A DNA stretch of 16,682 nucleotides. It comes from Deltaproteobacteria bacterium (GTDB lineage: Bacteria > Desulfobacterota_B > Binatia > Bin18). The stretch is from positions 1 through 16,682 of the forward strand of contig JAAXHF010000487.1 in NCBI GenBank assembly GCA_012271025.1, given 5' to 3'. Under the pieces are notes generated by a model, which saw only the letters and a list, made by a program, of their open reading frames with translations, had not been told where the DNA came from and did not search any database. Within the stretch, counting starts at the first letter, position 1; the number at the start of each line of letters is the position of its first letter. This document shows, in pieces, positions 15,148-16,682 of this stretch. A program made the translations under genes and the position numbers.

Positions 15148-15180
15148 CCGTTCATCACTCATCGTTCATCATTCATCATT
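15148..15180 (-). repeat. Heptamer array, copy 4, opposite orientation and without core
   Basis: Read on the minus strand: ATGATGA, ATGATGA, ACGATGA, GTGATGA, ACGG, the same unit types and order as the plus-strand copies but without the GC core. It starts 7 nt after the stop codon of the minus-strand binding-protein gene, so it again sits just 3' of a gene on its own strand. Confidence 0.8.
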
Positions 15181-15187
15181 TCTTCTG

Positions 15188-16108
15188 TCAGGGGTCCAGG
15201 CCTTCGCGCAGCGGCGTATACGGAACCCGCTGTGTCCAGGGCTGGTAGGTGTGGGCGTTGTGGGGAGTGATGAGCCGCCCCAGACCGGCGATGCGCGACT
15301 CTCCCCCGAGGTCCTCGCCGTTGACCAGGGCGCGCGCAACCAGATCGCCGACCGCGGCTCCGATGTTGGTGATCTCGATGTCCCAGGTGCCGTGCGAGCG
15401 GCCGGCCACGACCGCTTCGACCGCCTTGGGGCTGCCGTTGCGCGACACCATCTTCATCTCACCCGCGCGCCCGGCTTCCTCAATCGCGTCGAGCGTTCCC
15501 AGCAGGGTTTCGTCGTTGAACGGAATGAGGCCGGCCAGGCTGGAAAAATCGACCAACAGCCGGCCTGCCGCCTGTCGGCCGCCTTCGGCAACGTCTTCCA
15601 GGTTGCGGTAGCGGGCCTCAAATGGATCGTTCATCAGCCTCAGGCCGCTGTGTCTGACGCCGTGCACGATGCCCATGACCAGCTCGATATCATCGATGAC
15701 CTCAGGGCCACCGATGACGGCGACCTGCGCCGCAGCCGGCAGCAGCGAAGCCAGGTACTCGGCCATGTACACGCCGTGGTTGAAGTTCGGGTAGACGAGC
15801 GAGGCTGTGACGGGGTAGCGGGGGCGCTCAAAGGTAAAGACCGGCAGGCCGCGTTGGCGCGCCGCCTCGACTGCCCCGGCTGGCTGGAGGGGATCGAGCA
15901 CGTACAGGATCAGGCCGTCCACCCCGGCCTCGATCCCGCGCTGGATAGCCCGGTTCTGGCCCTCAATCCAGTCGGCTCGGCGCACGTCGACGGTCAGCGT
16001 GCGCAGCTCGATCCCCGACTGCTGCAAACGGTCGGCCAGGCCGTGGGCCAGGGCATCAAGACCTGGATGCGCCCCATATTCCATCACGTTGACGTAGAGT
16101 ACACGCAT
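15188..16108 (-). CDS. Sugar-binding-type (PBP fold) protein without signal peptide
   Basis: A 306-residue type I periplasmic-binding-protein fold, as in ribose/LacI-type ligand-binding domains. The sequence begins at once with the first strand and helix (MRVLYVNVMEYGAHPGLDALAHGLADRL cannot be exported), then GIEAGVDGLILYVLDPLQPAGAVEAAR (39-66; the classic 'AxGVDGII' strand), LPVFTFERPRY, VAVIGGPE, GLIPFNDETLLGTLDAIEEAG (about 199-219; the 'NDxxALG' ligand-contact strand) and MVSRNGSPKAVEAVVAG. There is no HTH for a LacI repressor and no export signal, so it would sit in the cytosol unless the true start is elsewhere. Its ATG lies 4 nt after the stop of its upstream paralogue, so the two are translationally coupled. 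No ABC transporter genes are in the window. Ligand unknown. Confidence 0.85.
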   Translation of the reverse strand: MRVLYVNVMEYGAHPGLDALAHGLADRLQQSGIELRTLTVDVRRADWIEGQNRAIQRGIEAGVDGLILYVLDPLQPAGAVEAARQRGLPVFTFERPRYPVTASLVYPNFNHGVYMAEYLASLLPAAAQVAVIGGPEVIDDIELVMGIVHGVRHSGLRLMNDPFEARYRNLEDVAEGGRQAAGRLLVDFSSLAGLIPFNDETLLGTLDAIEEAGRAGEMKMVSRNGSPKAVEAVVAGRSHGTWDIEITNIGAAVGDLVARALVNGEDLGGESRIAGLGRLITPHNAHTYQPWTQRVPYTPLREGLDP

Positions 16109-16112
16109 GGTC

Positions 16113-16682
16113 TCAGAGTCCCACCGACAGCGGCGTCCAATCGACCCGTTCCGACCACGGCCGCCAGGTGTCGATATTCGCCGGAGTAATCATCCGACCG
16201 ACCGGGCTCATGGCCATATGATCTTCGAGGGCTTCACCGCCCGTCAGCTGACGGACAACCAGCCCGCCGAGCGTCGTGCCTATGCCCGATGCGTCAAGGT
16301 CCCAGGTGCCGGCGGTTTTGCCGGCCCGGACGGCCTCGACAGCCTGCGGCGAGCCGTTGCGGGAGACGATTGTCAGCTCGCCCAGCCGTCCCGTTTCTTC
16401 GAGTACCGGCAGGCAACCGAGCATGGTCTCGTCATTATACGGAATAAGGCCGCGCAGCTGCGAGCGCAGGTCGAGCAGGCGTAACAGGGGCGCGCGCGCG
16501 CCTTCGGCGACGTCTTGGACATTGCAGAACTGCCGATCCTCGGGGTCGTTGAGCAGCTGGCAGTGGCTGCGCTTGAGCGCGTAGACCAGACCCGCCACCT
16601 CCTCGGCGTCATCTACGCTGTCCGGTCCCCCGATCACCCCCACGCCGCTGTCTGCCGGCAGCAGCGTGGCCAGGTATTCGGC
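16113..16682 (-). CDS. Sugar-binding-type (PBP fold) protein, paralogue, 5' end cut by window edge
   Basis: The frame is open to the window edge; 189 residues of the C-terminal part are visible. It aligns without gaps over its whole visible length to the neighbour at 15188-16108, roughly half identical by eye: AEYLATLLPAD, VIGGPDSVDD, LLNDPEDR, DVAEGAR, GLIPYNDETMLG, IVSRNGSPQAVEAVRAG, GTWD, GRMITPANIDTWRPWSERV. The pair arose by tandem duplication long enough ago to diverge widely. Whether this copy has a signal peptide cannot be seen. The most likely role is ligand binding for an ABC-type transporter or sensor encoded further right; this is inference. Confidence 0.85.
   Translation of the reverse strand, partial: AEYLATLLPADSGVGVIGGPDSVDDAEEVAGLVYALKRSHCQLLNDPEDRQFCNVQDVAEGARAPLLRLLDLRSQLRGLIPYNDETMLGCLPVLEETGRLGELTIVSRNGSPQAVEAVRAGKTAGTWDLDASGIGTTLGGLVVRQLTGGEALEDHMAMSPVGRMITPANIDTWRPWSERVDWTPLSVGL

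Noticed and set aside
11546..15180. CRISPR array
   Set aside because: The 7-nt units are too short, contiguous and lack unique spacers.
15251..16189. Plus-strand open frame of 312 codons
   Set aside because: Antisense to the binding-protein gene, whose fold motifs are clear on the minus strand.
15188..16682. LacI-type repressors
   Set aside because: The complete copy has no N-terminal HTH, starting directly with the ligand-binding fold.

Overview
The window is GC-rich, Gram-negative-type bacterial DNA. It has a TonB-dependent outer-membrane receptor, strong AGGAGG-type ribosome sites and G/C-rich third codon positions. The mix of a COG3653-type amidohydrolase, a luciferase-like flavin monooxygenase, acyl-CoA dehydrogenase, SUMF1-like protein, MORN-like remnant and heptamer-rich intergenic repeats suggests an uncultured environmental lineage such as Tectomicrobia/Entotheonella-like or former Deltaproteobacteria. 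That placement is inference with low confidence.

Left part (1-7608), all minus strand, in transcription order: a dienelactone hydrolase (7608-6865), a nucleobase (NCS2) permease with a C-terminal cytosolic domain that carries a one-base frameshift (6693-4941), a TonB-dependent receptor 30 nt downstream of it (4910-2793), a 34-codon MORN-like remnant, a PAS/LuxR-type regulator interrupted by one in-frame TAG (2378-1245), and a secreted YVTN beta-propeller protein running off the left edge (1004-1). Permease and receptor look like one operon and could be an inner/outer membrane uptake pair. The regulator and the propeller gene each have an almost identical 16-bp imperfect palindrome upstream, a candidate shared operator.

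Middle and right part (7734-15137), all plus strand: amidohydrolase, luciferase-like monooxygenase, a strong 12-bp stem hairpin, alpha/beta hydrolase, SUMF1-like protein without the formylglycine-generating cysteines, acyl-CoA dehydrogenase, 2-keto-4-pentenoate hydratase-like protein, and a small four-helix-bundle (S23-like) protein. Together with the divergent dienelactone hydrolase this reads as a catabolic gene set for an unknown cyclic or amide-containing compound; the order of reactions is not deducible from the sequence. At the right edge (16682-15188, minus) lie two tandem paralogous sugar-binding-type (periplasmic binding protein fold) proteins, the upstream one cut by the window edge and the complete one lacking a signal peptide.

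The most unusual structural signal is a repeat family in the gaps from 11546 to 15180: 7-nt units (ATGATGA, ATGCTGA, ACGATGA) in register, ending in ACGGCAG and followed in three places by a GC-rich nested hairpin core. Every copy begins within about 7 nt of a stop codon on the repeat's own strand. No rRNA, tRNA, CRISPR array, transposase or origin was seen.
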